In this document: positions 50,650 through 59,207 of the stretch, piece by piece
Numbering within the stretch: position 1 is the first letter of the stretch
How the letters are laid out: the number at the start of each line of letters is the position of its first letter
Origin: Arthrobacter sp. Edens01
Lineage (GTDB): Bacteria; Actinomycetota; Actinomycetes; Actinomycetales; Micrococcaceae
Direction: 5' to 3'
NCBI RefSeq assembly: GCF_001307035.1
Contig: NZ_LKIU01000002.1
Coordinates: forward strand, 541,088 to 605,087
Length of the DNA stretch: 64,000 nucleotides
Program-made: the position numbers and the translations under genes
Notes under the pieces: generated by a model
Told to the model about the DNA's origin: nothing
The model's database searches: none
What the model saw: only the letters and a program-made list of their open reading frames with translations

Positions 50650-51360
50650 ATGAGCGAGAACAACTCGGCTTCAGCGCCGGCTGACATCGAAGCGCCCGGT
50701 ACGCCGGAGGCCTACCGGCAGTTTTTGGCGGATCTCCTGGGCGTCATTGCCTATGGGGAGCTCTCCGCCTTCGAACGGATGTCTTCCGACGCCCGGTTTT
50801 CTCCGACCCTGCGGGACAGGGCGGCACTGGGCCGGCTGGCGGTGCGCGAATACAACCACTTTGAACGGGTCACGGCCTACCTTGAGTCCATGGGCGTGAA
50901 TGCGGAGGACGCAATGGCGCCGTTCCAGCAGTCCGTAGATGCCTTCCACGACCGCACCCGGCCGGGGGACTGGTACGAATCACTCATGAAGTTCTACGTC
51001 ACGGACGCGATCTCCGACGACTTCTATGCTGCGCTGGGATCATTGCTCGATCCCGCTGCTTCCAGCCTGATTGCGTCCTTGAAAACCGAAGGCGAAGCGC
51101 CGGTGGATGTGCTCTTCGTCCGGCTGCAGGAGTCCCTGAAGGATGATCCGCGGCTGGCATCGCGCCTGGCGCTGTGGGGCCGCCGGCTGGTCGGGGAAGC
51201 CCTGACCCAGGCCCAGCGCGTAGTGATTGAGCGGGCCCTGCCCCAGGGGTTGGACGGTTTCCTCAGCCGTGAGGAATTCGATGTACAGATCCGGGACCTG
51301 TTCAGTCAGCTCACCCGCAACCATTCACGCCGGATGTCCCTGCTGGGCCTCACCGCCTGA
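50650..51360 (+). CDS. Ferritin-like fold protein (MiaE_2 type)
   Basis: A helical protein of 236 aa from the actinobacterial ferritin-like group related to tRNA hydroxylase MiaE (Rv3210c neighbourhood). Candidate di-iron carboxylates occur in VIAYGELSAFERMSSDAR, REYNHFERVTAYLESMG (E-x-x-H-like spacing) and AFHDRTRPGDWYESLMKFYVTDAISDDFY. The ATG at 50650 is preferred over the upstream 50590 frame because TACGCT lies 6 nt before it. The substrate is unknown. It diverges from the helicase gene. Confidence 0.83.
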   Translation: MSENNSASAPADIEAPGTPEAYRQFLADLLGVIAYGELSAFERMSSDARFSPTLRDRAALGRLAVREYNHFERVTAYLESMGVNAEDAMAPFQQSVDAFHDRTRPGDWYESLMKFYVTDAISDDFYAALGSLLDPAASSLIASLKTEGEAPVDVLFVRLQESLKDDPRLASRLALWGRRLVGEALTQAQRVVIERALPQGLDGFLSREEFDVQIRDLFSQLTRNHSRRMSLLGLTA

Positions 51361-51498
51361 CCAAATCCCGGCACAGCGGAATAGTGCCGGGTCCGCGCGA
51401 TCAGTGCCCGCCGGCTGTAGCGTTTACGGCAGGCCGCAAGGCCGCCCCGCACGGACATAAACCGTGAACGGGGCATGGGCGTTTCGTTGGGGAGCAGT

Positions 51499-52590
51499 AT
51501 GGGATCGGAATCACCAGGCGCCGTGCGCAGGGTACTTGGAGCGGCAGCGGTAGCAGCAGCAGTTGCCGCAGCGGCGACGGGCTGCGGAGCCGGCCCGGCG
51601 CCTCAGTCGCCGCCCGCTGCGGCGCCGGCTGTGCCTCCCATGGATGCCCCTTTTGAGCCAGCCAACGCCGAGGGAGGGAAAACCCCGCCTCCTCAGGGCG
51701 TTCCCGCCCAGGCCTGGGCCGCCCTGGAGAACTTCCTGGACGTGCGCACGGCCGCCGGTGCGCCGCTGCCGGAACCCGCGGCAGATCCTGACTGCTCCCT
51801 GCCCGGTCCGGGCTGCACCTGGGATTTCGGAGCGGAGACACTCGTCTGGTCAGCCGGCACCGGACCACGGGCACTGCGGGCGGAGATCTATGACCGCTGG
51901 AAATCTTCAGTTCGTTCCCTCGGATGGCCGGTAACTTCCGAGTACCTCTTCGGCGGGGACTACAGAACGGACTTCGAAAAAGGGTCGCTGATCTACGTCC
52001 CGCGGCTGGGCCGGATCATGGACTGGAACCCGGCGGTAGAGAAAGCAGCAGTAGTTATTGGGGACTCGCAGGCCGGGCACGACACCTGGGTGGGCAAGGG
52101 CCTTGCGTCCCTGGGATACACACCGGTCATCCTTGGTGCCGGCGGCACAGGGTACACACAGGGCAACGGGACGGTGGACAACTATCCGTCCGCGCTGGAA
52201 ACCGAGCAGTGGCTCATGCCATGGGGTGATCCCGGGCTGGTTGTCCTGCAGGGCGGCGGCAACGACGCATATGGAGCTGACAACACGCAGATCCGGCAGA
52301 ACGCACTGCAGCTCATCCGGGAAGTGAAGCGGACCTATCCCCGGTCCCGCATTGTGGTGGTGGGGGTTATCGGTGACGGTACCGGGCGGAGGGCAGAAAT
52401 AGACGACCTGCTCGGCCGCGTGGCGGCAGAACAGGGGCTGGATTTCCTGAGCCCGAGGAACTGGTGGAAACGGTATTCGCTGACTTCAAAACTGGCAGAC
52501 GGGCTGCATCTGAGCCAGGCGGGCCACACCGCTGCGGCACCGGTTTTCGCCCGGGAACTGGGAGCCGTCCTGAAGCAGGGCGGGGACTAG
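51499..52590 (+). CDS. SGNH/GDSL hydrolase lipoprotein with LGFP-like repeat region
   Basis: The start is ATG 51499, 5 nt after GGGGAG. A signal peptide ends in an ATGC lipobox (Cys29). A segment from about residue 100 to 180 resembles LGFP wall-binding repeats (FGAETLVWSAGTGPRALRAEIYDRW, LGWPVTSEYLFGGDYRTDFEKGSLIY), with a Cys-Cys pair just before it. The SGNH hydrolase domain follows: nucleophile Ser190 in IGDSQAGHD, oxyanion GGGNDAYG, and the Asp334-x-x-His337 pair in DGLHLSQAGH. It is likely a membrane-anchored esterase/acyl hydrolase at the cell wall; the substrate is unknown. It converges on and overlaps the next gene by 4 bp. Confidence 0.8.
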   Translation: MGSESPGAVRRVLGAAAVAAAVAAAATGCGAGPAPQSPPAAAPAVPPMDAPFEPANAEGGKTPPPQGVPAQAWAALENFLDVRTAAGAPLPEPAADPDCSLPGPGCTWDFGAETLVWSAGTGPRALRAEIYDRWKSSVRSLGWPVTSEYLFGGDYRTDFEKGSLIYVPRLGRIMDWNPAVEKAAVVIGDSQAGHDTWVGKGLASLGYTPVILGAGGTGYTQGNGTVDNYPSALETEQWLMPWGDPGLVVLQGGGNDAYGADNTQIRQNALQLIREVKRTYPRSRIVVVGVIGDGTGRRAEIDDLLGRVAAEQGLDFLSPRNWWKRYSLTSKLADGLHLSQAGHTAAAPVFARELGAVLKQGGD

Positions 52591-52889
52591 AGCTTGAGGA
52601 TCCGTTCGAGCTCATCTTTGTCGCGCGCCGTGCGCCGGGCACCCGCGGCCAGCGCTGCCGTGACGGCCGCGGCCGGCCCGGTAAGGACAGGTATGGCCCA
52701 GGAGAGCCAGTAAAAGGACGGGCTGGTCACTACCGGAGTGAACTGCAGGATGATCCAGGCAAAAAGCCCTGCTGCCAGGGATATCCCCGGCAGCAGGAGG
52801 ATGCCGTACGCACGCCGTCGCGGATCAGCACCCCAGACGATGAAACCTGCCGCTGCCGTTCCGGCGGCGGCGAGCATCAGTTCGCCCAT
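52587..52889 (-). CDS. Small membrane protein of unknown function
   Basis: A 100-aa protein with about three hydrophobic segments: LAAAGTAAAGFIVWG, YGILLLPGISLAAGLFAWIILQF and WLSWAIPVLTGPAAAVTAALAAG. A charged C-terminus RRTARDKDELERILKL ends it. I do not recognise the family; a homologue is often found near DUF3107 in actinobacteria. Its start lies just 9 bp downstream of the DUF3107 stop on the same strand, so co-expression is likely. Confidence 0.65.
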   Translation of the reverse strand: MGELMLAAAGTAAAGFIVWGADPRRRAYGILLLPGISLAAGLFAWIILQFTPVVTSPSFYWLSWAIPVLTGPAAAVTAALAAGARRTARDKDELERILKL

Positions 52890-52898
52890 GGTTTGCGG

Positions 52899-53123
52899 CT
52901 AGAGGGCGCCGAACCCGACGCGGCGGACTTCCTCGGCACCGATTTCCACGTAGCCGATCACGCCTGCGGGAACAATGATGAGCCGTCCCTTTTCGTCCTT
53001 GAGGCGCAGTTCCTTCGAGCCGTTGATTGCTTCGGCGACGGTGTCGGCGACCTGGTCCGCGCTCTGCCCGGACTCGAACACAATCTCGCGTCCGACGTTC
53101 TGGATACCGATCTTTACTTCCAC
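52899..53123 (-). CDS. DUF3107 domain-containing protein
   Basis: A 74-aa actinobacterial protein (TB9.4/Rv3208A-like) reading MEVKIGIQNVGREIVFESGQ at its start, with AEAINGSKELRLKDEKGRLIIVPAGVIGYVEIG following. Its function is unknown. A strong AGGAGG ribosome site precedes the GTG. It is adjacent to and co-oriented with the TetR gene at 53169, a conserved pair in this phylum (Rv3208-Rv3208A), so regulation by that TetR is plausible. Confidence 0.93.
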   Translation of the reverse strand: MEVKIGIQNVGREIVFESGQSADQVADTVAEAINGSKELRLKDEKGRLIIVPAGVIGYVEIGAEEVRRVGFGAL

Positions 53124-53168
53124 CGTGGTGCCTCCTGTGTAAACGAACTCAAGTGAAACGAATCTACT

Positions 53169-53783
53169 CTAGATTTCCTTGGGGAAGCGGCTGATTCCGC
53201 GCCAAGCTAAACGGTAGACCAGCTCGGAAGCTGCATCTATGTCCAGGTCCCCGTCTGTTTCGAGCCAGTACCGTGCGCTGACCTGCGCCATTCCGGCCAG
53301 GGCCCGCCCCAGCAGTGTTGCCTCGAGGTGGGAGAGCTTTGTGTCCTCAGCGATGACGTCCGCAATGTCGCTGGCGAAGCGGGCGTTGAACGCCTCGATG
53401 CGTGAGCTGACCTCGTCGTCGCTGGTCAGGTCGGATTCAAAGACCAGCCGGTGGCCCTGGCTGTCCTGCGCCACGAACCGGAAATAGGCCCGCATGGTTT
53501 CCCGGACACGGAGCTTGTTGTCAGTGGTGGAGGTCAGCGCAGTCTGGAGGAACTGCGTGAGCGTTCCAAGATGGTCATCCAGCAGTGCCAGATAAAGCTC
53601 GCGCTTGCCCGGGAAGTGCTGGTAGAGCACCGGCTTGCTGACCTGGGCCGTGTCGGCGATTTCGTCCATTGCCGCACCGTGGAATCCGCGGCTGACAAAA
53701 ACTTCCTGCGCCGCCCGCATCAGCTGCCGGCGCCGTTCTTCCCGGGGGAGCCGGGTGGACTTGCCGGCGGGCTGATTGCTCAC
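53169..53783 (-). CDS. TetR/AcrR family transcriptional regulator
   Basis: The N-terminal HTH is PREERRRQLMRAAQEVFVSRGFHGAAMDEIADTAQVSKPVLYQHFPGKRELYLALL (residues about 14-68). The C-terminal ligand-binding domain of about 135 residues has no recognised ligand. It is the Rv3208-type regulator by context, with DUF3107 downstream and moeB divergent upstream. A near-perfect palindrome TTACCCGTGGGTAA at 53841-53854 in the intergenic region is a candidate operator. The start is GTG at 53783, with a distant AAAGAGG. Confidence 0.93.
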   Translation of the reverse strand: MSNQPAGKSTRLPREERRRQLMRAAQEVFVSRGFHGAAMDEIADTAQVSKPVLYQHFPGKRELYLALLDDHLGTLTQFLQTALTSTTDNKLRVRETMRAYFRFVAQDSQGHRLVFESDLTSDDEVSSRIEAFNARFASDIADVIAEDTKLSHLEATLLGRALAGMAQVSARYWLETDGDLDIDAASELVYRLAWRGISRFPKEI

Positions 53784-53840
53784 GTGTAAAGGGACCTCTT
53801 TCGAATATTCCCGGACAGACCCGGGTTATGGGACAACAGT

Positions 53841-53854
53841 TTACCCGTGGGTAA
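53841..53854. promoter_or_regulatory. Candidate TetR operator
   Basis: TTACCC and GGGTAA arms with a GT spacer form a 14-bp palindrome in the 149-bp gap between the divergent tetR and moeB genes. It extends weakly outward (one mismatch over 18 bp). Confidence 0.5.
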
Positions 53855-53919
53855 CCCTGTGGGAAGCGAACCTGAACGGCGGGGCCCGTACGGGGCTCGA
53901 ATGGCGCTGTGCAAGGGCT

Positions 53920-53925
53920 TAGATT
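53920..53925 (+). promoter_or_regulatory. -10 box for leaderless moeB
   Basis: TAGATT is followed by GGATCCC and the ATG at 53933. No ribosome site is present. Confidence 0.5.
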
Positions 53926-53932
53926 GGATCCC

Positions 53933-55111
53933 ATGAGCATTGACCAGGCCGCGGCCCTGCCGCCTCTTACCGAGCCGGCGACCGAGCTGGACCGGGAGGA
54001 GAAGGAACGGTACTCCCGGCACCTGATCCTCCCGGGCTTCGGGGCGGAGGCGCAGCTGCGGCTGAAGAACGCCCGGGTCCTGGTAATTGGTGCCGGAGGG
54101 CTGGGCTCCCCGGCACTGCTGTACCTCGCCGCAGCCGGAGTCGGCACCCTCGGTATCGTCGATGACGACACCGTGGACACCTCTAACCTCCAGCGGCAGG
54201 TGATCCACTCAATGAACGACGTCGGTGCTTCCAAGGCGCGCTCTGCCCGGGACAGTGTGCTCGCCCTGAACCCGCTGGTGAACGTCCAGCTGCACGAGGT
54301 CCGGCTTGATGCCGGGAACGCCCTGGAGATTTTCTCCGGTTACGATCTCATCCTGGATGGAACGGACAACTTCGCCACACGCTATCTGGTCAACGACGCC
54401 GCGGAGATCCTCGGCAAGCCGTACGTGTGGGGCTCCATCCTGCGGTTCGACGGGCAGGTGAGCGTCTTCTGGGGAAAGCACGGTCCCACGTACCGCGACC
54501 TGTACCCGGAGCCGCCGGCGCCGGGATCGGTACCGTCCTGCGCCGAAGGCGGCGTGCTGGGTGTGTTGTGTGCACAAATCGGTTCGGTCATGGTCAACGA
54601 GGCCATCAAACTCATCACCGGCACCGGGCGCCCCCTCCTGGGCAGGCTGCTCGTCTTCAACGCCGCAGACATGACCTGGCGGGAAGTGGGGCTGCAGCGT
54701 GATCCGGACCGTGGGGCGGTCAGTGAACTCACCGATTACGAGGCGTTCTGCGGACTGGGTGCGGTGCCGGATACGCAGCAGGTTCCGGGCATCAGCGTCA
54801 CCGAACTGGCCGGCCTTCTGGCCGGACGTGCTGCCGGGGAACTGGATTTTGACCTGCTGGATGTGCGCGAACCGGGTGAATACCAAATTGTGAACATCGA
54901 CGGAGCCCGCCTGGTTCCGCGGGCACGCATTCTGGCGGGGGAAGAACTGCCGGAGGCAGGACGCACTGTCTACGTTTACTGCAAGTCCGGGGGGAGGTCA
55001 GCGGAGGTGACAAGCTTCCTGCGTGCCGCCGGGTACGGCAGCGCCTTCAACGTAGAGGGCGGAATCCTGGACTGGGTGCGCAGCGTGGAACCGGAGAAAC
55101 CGGCCTACTAG
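53933..55111 (+). CDS. moeB: MoeB-type adenylyltransferase/sulfurtransferase
   Basis: An E1-like enzyme that adenylates the C-terminus of MoaD/ThiS-type sulfur carriers and, through a rhodanese domain, helps load sulfur. The ThiF/MoeB domain has VLVIGAGGLGSPALLYLAAAGVGTLGIVDDDTVDTSNLQRQVIH (about residues 43-86), DGTDNFATRYLVND and the cysteine in PGSVPSCAEGGVLG. The C-terminal rhodanese domain has YVYCKSGGRSAEVTSFLRAAGY, with an active-site Cys in YCKSGGRS. The ATG at 53933 is preferred over the upstream GTG 53909 because TAGATT lies 7 nt before it. It diverges from tetR. Confidence 0.92.
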   Translation: MSIDQAAALPPLTEPATELDREEKERYSRHLILPGFGAEAQLRLKNARVLVIGAGGLGSPALLYLAAAGVGTLGIVDDDTVDTSNLQRQVIHSMNDVGASKARSARDSVLALNPLVNVQLHEVRLDAGNALEIFSGYDLILDGTDNFATRYLVNDAAEILGKPYVWGSILRFDGQVSVFWGKHGPTYRDLYPEPPAPGSVPSCAEGGVLGVLCAQIGSVMVNEAIKLITGTGRPLLGRLLVFNAADMTWREVGLQRDPDRGAVSELTDYEAFCGLGAVPDTQQVPGISVTELAGLLAGRAAGELDFDLLDVREPGEYQIVNIDGARLVPRARILAGEELPEAGRTVYVYCKSGGRSAEVTSFLRAAGYGSAFNVEGGILDWVRSVEPEKPAY

Positions 55112-55148
55112 CACTGCGGGACAAACGCTCCAGGGGAGCAGCAGCTTG

Positions 55149-56453
55149 TTAGGCGGACCGGGCGGTGTCTGTCGATCCGTCGTCGTGCTTTTCCCGGGGC
55201 TGGTCCACGGTAATGCCGTAAATGGCTTCCAGGCCGCGGATGTAGTCATCCTGCTGGCCGCTGGCTGCCAGTTCGCGGGCACGGACGGCGGGGACGTGGA
55301 GCAGGGCCTTGACCATGCGCCGCATGGCGAATTCGACTTCCTGTCCGGCACCGGTGCAGCCGTGCTGTGCGCGGACCTTTTCAAGCTCCTTGTCCAGGAC
55401 GCCGAGGGTGTGCTTCCGCAGTGCCACGATCGCCGAGTCCAGCTCACGGCTGAGCTGCGCTTCGGAAAACGCCTGGGCAGCGTCGGTGACAATCCGGTTG
55501 GCCTGCTGCAGGGATTCGGCCTGCTCCGCAGGGGCAGCCAGACGGACGGACTCCAGCGTGATCAGGTCAACGCCGTCGAGCTCCCGGACTGCCGGGTCGA
55601 AGTCGTGGGTCAACGCCAGGTCGATGATGACCAGGGGTTTGCCGGAACCGTTGCGTACCCGGCGGATGTCCTCGGCACTGACCTGGTTCTCGGAACCCGA
55701 GCAGCCAATGACGACGTCGGCGCGGGCAACCGCTTCGCCCAGGGACTCCCGGTCCAGTGCCGTGCCGCCGCGGGACGCGGTGAAGGACTCAGCACGCCCG
55801 GAGGAGGAGTAGACCGAGATGTCGGTGCAGCCGCGTTCCTTGAGCAGGGCCATGGTGGCTCCCGCATAGGCGCCAGTGCCGAAAACGACGACGGCTTTGT
55901 TCCGCCAGTCAGTGTCAACGGAAAGATCAGTGGCCAGCTCAAGCGCCACGGACACGATTGAAAGGCCGCGCTTGCCCAGGGCAGTGAGGGCGCCGACGTC
56001 CTTTGCCGTGCGTGAGGCGGTCTGGAACAGGCGCGTCAGGGTGCCGCTGGCAGTTCCCTTTTCCTGTGCCTCAATAAGTGCGCGGCGCACCTGCCCGGCA
56101 ATTTCGCGTTCCCCGACGACGGCGGAGTCAAGTCCTGCGCCGACGGCGAACAGGTGCTTGGCGACGTCCTGGCCGGTGTTGGTGGTGAAGGACCGGGAGA
56201 CGAGGTCTTCATCCAGTCCGGAGTGCCGGCTGATCTCGGCAACGGCCGCAGAACGGGCTGCTTCCAGGTCTGCCTCCGAGCGGGCTTCGCAGTAAACCTC
56301 GAAGCGGTTGCACGTGGCCAGAACCACGGCGCCGGCCACGGCGGGGCCGTTTTCCAGCAGGGAGGAAGGGACCTTGGGCGCGCCGGCACTAAGCCGGGCA
56401 ACGGTTTCCAGGTCTACGTCAGAGTGTGTCGCAATGAGGGATAAGAGAACCAC
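55149..56453 (-). CDS. hemA: Glutamyl-tRNA reductase
   Basis: Reduces glutamyl-tRNA(Glu) to glutamate-1-semialdehyde, the entry and usual control point of C5 heme synthesis. The catalytic Cys is in [15 protein letters not shown] (about residues 45-59), the conserved [13 protein letters not shown] segment and the NADPH Rossmann loop [17 protein letters not shown] follow, and the helical dimerisation domain ends it. The length of 434 aa is normal. The GTG start at 56453 has no ribosome site; a TAGTAT hexamer lies 9 nt upstream. It diverges from the hemE-to-hemL operon that supplies the remaining steps. Confidence 0.96.
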   Translation of the reverse strand: MVLLSLIATHSDVDLETVARLSAGAPKVPSSLLENGPAVAGAVVLATCNRFEVYCEARSEADLEAARSAAVAEISRHSGLDEDLVSRSFTTNTGQDVAKHLFAVGAGLDSAVVGEREIAGQVRRALIEAQEKGTASGTLTRLFQTASRTAKDVGALTALGKRGLSIVSVALELATDLSVDTDWRNKAVVVFGTGAYAGATMALLKERGCTDISVYSSSGRAESFTASRGGTALDRESLGEAVARADVVIGCSGSENQVSAEDIRRVRNGSGKPLVIIDLALTHDFDPAVRELDGVDLITLESVRLAAPAEQAESLQQANRIVTDAAQAFSEAQLSRELDSAIVALRKHTLGVLDKELEKVRAQHGCTGAGQEVEFAMRRMVKALLHVPAVRARELAASGQQDDYIRGLEAIYGITVDQPREKHDDGSTDTARSA

Positions 56454-56462
56454 AGTGGCTTA

Positions 56463-56468
56463 ATACTA
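56463..56468 (-). promoter_or_regulatory. -10 box for leaderless or near-leaderless hemA
   Basis: TAGTAT on the minus strand lies 9 nt upstream of the hemA GTG, with no ribosome site between. Confidence 0.45.
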
Positions 56469-56606
56469 GCCACCCGTTGCTCAATCGGTGTCATTGGCGA
56501 CGCTCGTCACGGGTGATCTCGGACGCAATCAGCGGCTGGACTCCGCTTCCATCTGCCCGACGAGCCCCGGTTATCCTTTGGCAGTTTTTTTGGAGAGAAT
56601 CAGAAT

Positions 56607-57668
56607 ATGACTCTCAGCGCCTCTCATCCGCTCATGGATGGCCGCACGGCCGATTCCCCGCTTATTGCTGCCTACCGCGGCAAGACCCCGTCCCGGCGTC
56701 CGGTCTGGTTCATGCGCCAGGCAGGCCGGTCCCTGCCGGAATACCGGAAGGTCCGGGAGGGGATTGGCATGCTCGATTCGTGCCTGCAGCCTGAACTCGC
56801 GTCCGAGATAACCCTTCAGCCGGTCCGCCGTCATGATGTTGATGCCGGCATTTTCTTCTCCGACATTGTCATTCCGCTCAAGCTGGCCGGAGTGGACGTG
56901 GACATCGTTCCGGGAGTGGGGCCGGTCCTGGGCGCTCCGGTGCGCACCGCCGCCGACGTCGCAGCCCTGCCCGAACTCACGGACGAGGCGCTCGAACCCA
57001 TCCGCGAAGCCGTCCGGCTCACGGTGGACCAGCTGGGCTCGACGCCGCTGATCGGCTTTGCCGGCGCACCCTTCACGCTTGCCGCGTACATGGTCGAAGG
57101 CAAGCCCTCGCGGGACCACCTCGGTCCGCGGACCATGATGCACGCCGATCCCGAAACCTGGCAGGCACTCACAAACTGGGCCGCTGATGCCTCCGGCAAG
57201 TTCCTCCGTGCCCAGCTGGAAGCGGGAGCCAGCGCAGGCCAGCTCTTTGATTCATGGGCCGGTTCGCTGGGTCTGGCCGACTACACCTCCAAGGTGGCCC
57301 CGGCCTCCGCCCGGGCACTTGAGCACGTCCGCGGACTGGGCGCCCCGCTGATCCATTTCGGCACCGGCACCTCCGAACTGCTTGCTGCCATGCGGGACGT
57401 GGGAGTCGACGTCGTCGGTGTTGACTACCGGCTGCCGCTCGACGAAGCCAACCGCCGCCTGGGCGGAAGCGTCCCGTTGCAGGGCAATATTGATCCCGCG
57501 CTGCTCGAGGCGCCGTGGCCGGTGCTGGAAGCCCACGTCCGTCAGGTCCTGGAAGCGGGTTCGGCTGCGCCGGGCCACGTGGTGAACCTCGGACACGGCG
57601 TTCCTCCGGAGACTAACCCCGAAGTGCTGACCCGGGTGGTGGAGCTCATCCACTCCGTGGAGCCGTAG
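56607..57668 (+). CDS. hemE: Uroporphyrinogen decarboxylase
   Basis: Decarboxylates the four acetate side chains of uroporphyrinogen III to give coproporphyrinogen III. The N-terminal signature PVWFMRQAGRSLPEYRKVR (active-site arginines), FFSDIVIPLKLAGVDVDIVPG (Asp binding the pyrroles), GFAGAPFTLAAYMVEG and the late LGHGVPPETNPEVL are all conserved. The length of 353 aa is typical. It opens the large plus-strand heme operon, after GGAGAG about 11 nt upstream, and is followed by hemY after 2 bp. Confidence 0.96.
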   Translation: MTLSASHPLMDGRTADSPLIAAYRGKTPSRRPVWFMRQAGRSLPEYRKVREGIGMLDSCLQPELASEITLQPVRRHDVDAGIFFSDIVIPLKLAGVDVDIVPGVGPVLGAPVRTAADVAALPELTDEALEPIREAVRLTVDQLGSTPLIGFAGAPFTLAAYMVEGKPSRDHLGPRTMMHADPETWQALTNWAADASGKFLRAQLEAGASAGQLFDSWAGSLGLADYTSKVAPASARALEHVRGLGAPLIHFGTGTSELLAAMRDVGVDVVGVDYRLPLDEANRRLGGSVPLQGNIDPALLEAPWPVLEAHVRQVLEAGSAAPGHVVNLGHGVPPETNPEVLTRVVELIHSVEP

Positions 57669-57670
57669 CC

Positions 57671-59140
57671 ATGCCCGCTTCGCGCAGCAATCCCGGCCAG
57701 CCGGCGTCCGAAGTCACGCGTCCCGCGGCAGTGGTGGTGGGCGGCGGCATTTCCGGACTCATCGCCGCCCGTGACCTCGCCCGTGAGGGTTTTGAGGTGA
57801 CGGTGCTGGAAGCAGCCGATGCCTTCGGCGGATGCGTCGGCACCCATACCGTGGCCGGCCTGCAGCTGGACAGCGGGGCGGAGTCCTACGCAAGCCGCTC
57901 ACCTGCCGTTCCCGGCCTCCTGGCGGAGCTTGGCCTGCAGGAGAAGATTGTGCAGCCGAATCCTGACGGAGCATGGCTCCAGCTGGGCGGAGCGGATCTG
58001 GCTGCCGCCGCCCAGCGCATGCCGCAGACCGGACTGCTGGGCATCCCCGCCGATCCGCGCGCTGAGGAAATCGCGCGTGCCATTGGCCGGACCGGCGTAG
58101 CCCGGGCATCCCTGGACCGGCTGCTCCCGGTTGCACCCCTGCTGCGCCGTGAACAGGTCAGCCTTGGCGAAGTGGTGCGCTCGCGGATGGGGGACGCCGT
58201 CCTCAAACGCCTGGTGACTCCTGTAGTTGGCGGGGTCTACTCCGCGGACCCCGACGTACTGGACGCAGATTCAGTGGCTCCCGGTCTGCGCAAAGCCATG
58301 GCCGAGCACGGATCACTGGGTGCCGCGGTCGGAGCCATGCGGAAGGCGGCCCCAGCCGGATCCACCGTCGCCTCCCTCCGGGGTGGCATGGGCACCCTGA
58401 GCCGCGCGCTGACCGAGGACCTTGCTGCCCGTGGCGTGCACCTGTACGCCGGCACCCCGGTGACCGGGATCGAGCGCACAGGCACTGGTTTCCGGGTGAG
58501 CGCGGCAGGCACCGCCTATGCGGCTGCCGCGCTGGTCGTGGCAGCAGACGGACCGTCGGCCGTTGACCTGCTGGCGCCGTGCGTGCCCGAACTCGAGGCG
58601 TACCGCCCGGGCCCGGGCCCCGGCGTCGCGCTTGTCACCCTGGTGGTCGACAAACCCGAACTTGATGCCGCGCCGCGGGGGACCGGTGTGCTGGTATCCC
58701 GGGATGCCGAAGCCGTGCAGGCCAAGGCGCTGACCCACGCTACTGCCAAGTGGCAGTGGCTGGCCGATTCCACCGGTCCCGGAACGCACGTGCTGCGGCT
58801 GTCTTACGGCCGCGGGCTCGGGCCCGGACAGGAGGCGGACGCAACTGCCCTCCGCCCGGACGGGGAACTCTTCGAAGCGGCTCTGGCGGATGCGTCTGCG
58901 CTGCTTCAGGTGCCGCTCGAAAAGGCGGACGTTATTGGCTGGGACGTGGTCCGCTGGATTGGCGCGCTGCCGTCCGCGACCGTGGGCCACGCTGACCGGG
59001 TGGCTTCCGTGCGTGCTGCAGTTGCAGAGGTGCACGGACTCGAAGTGGTGGGCGCCTGGCTTGCAGGCACCGGCCTGGCCGCAGTGACTGCGGACACAAG
59101 GTACCGGACCGAGCACCTTGCCGAAGCCGTAAAATCATAA
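57671..59140 (+). CDS. hemY: Coproporphyrinogen III oxidase (HemY/CgoX type)
   Basis: A FAD enzyme that in Gram-positive bacteria oxidises coproporphyrinogen III to coproporphyrin III. The dinucleotide-binding loop AAVVVGGGISGLIAARDLAREGFEVTVLEA is at residues 17-47, and the C-terminal GAWLAGTGLAAVTADTR is the second FAD contact. The length of 489 aa fits CgoX. The neighbouring chdC and cpfC genes decide the coproporphyrin-dependent role over the classical protoporphyrinogen oxidase. It starts ATG 57671, 2 bp after hemE. Confidence 0.93.
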   Translation: MPASRSNPGQPASEVTRPAAVVVGGGISGLIAARDLAREGFEVTVLEAADAFGGCVGTHTVAGLQLDSGAESYASRSPAVPGLLAELGLQEKIVQPNPDGAWLQLGGADLAAAAQRMPQTGLLGIPADPRAEEIARAIGRTGVARASLDRLLPVAPLLRREQVSLGEVVRSRMGDAVLKRLVTPVVGGVYSADPDVLDADSVAPGLRKAMAEHGSLGAAVGAMRKAAPAGSTVASLRGGMGTLSRALTEDLAARGVHLYAGTPVTGIERTGTGFRVSAAGTAYAAAALVVAADGPSAVDLLAPCVPELEAYRPGPGPGVALVTLVVDKPELDAAPRGTGVLVSRDAEAVQAKALTHATAKWQWLADSTGPGTHVLRLSYGRGLGPGQEADATALRPDGELFEAALADASALLQVPLEKADVIGWDVVRWIGALPSATVGHADRVASVRAAVAEVHGLEVVGAWLAGTGLAAVTADTRYRTEHLAEAVKS

Positions 59141-59207
59141 AAATGTTCTACGCTTTGTAGAAGTTCCGTATTCGCCTAAGCCTGCCGGAAGCGGCAGACT
59201 GTAAGTC

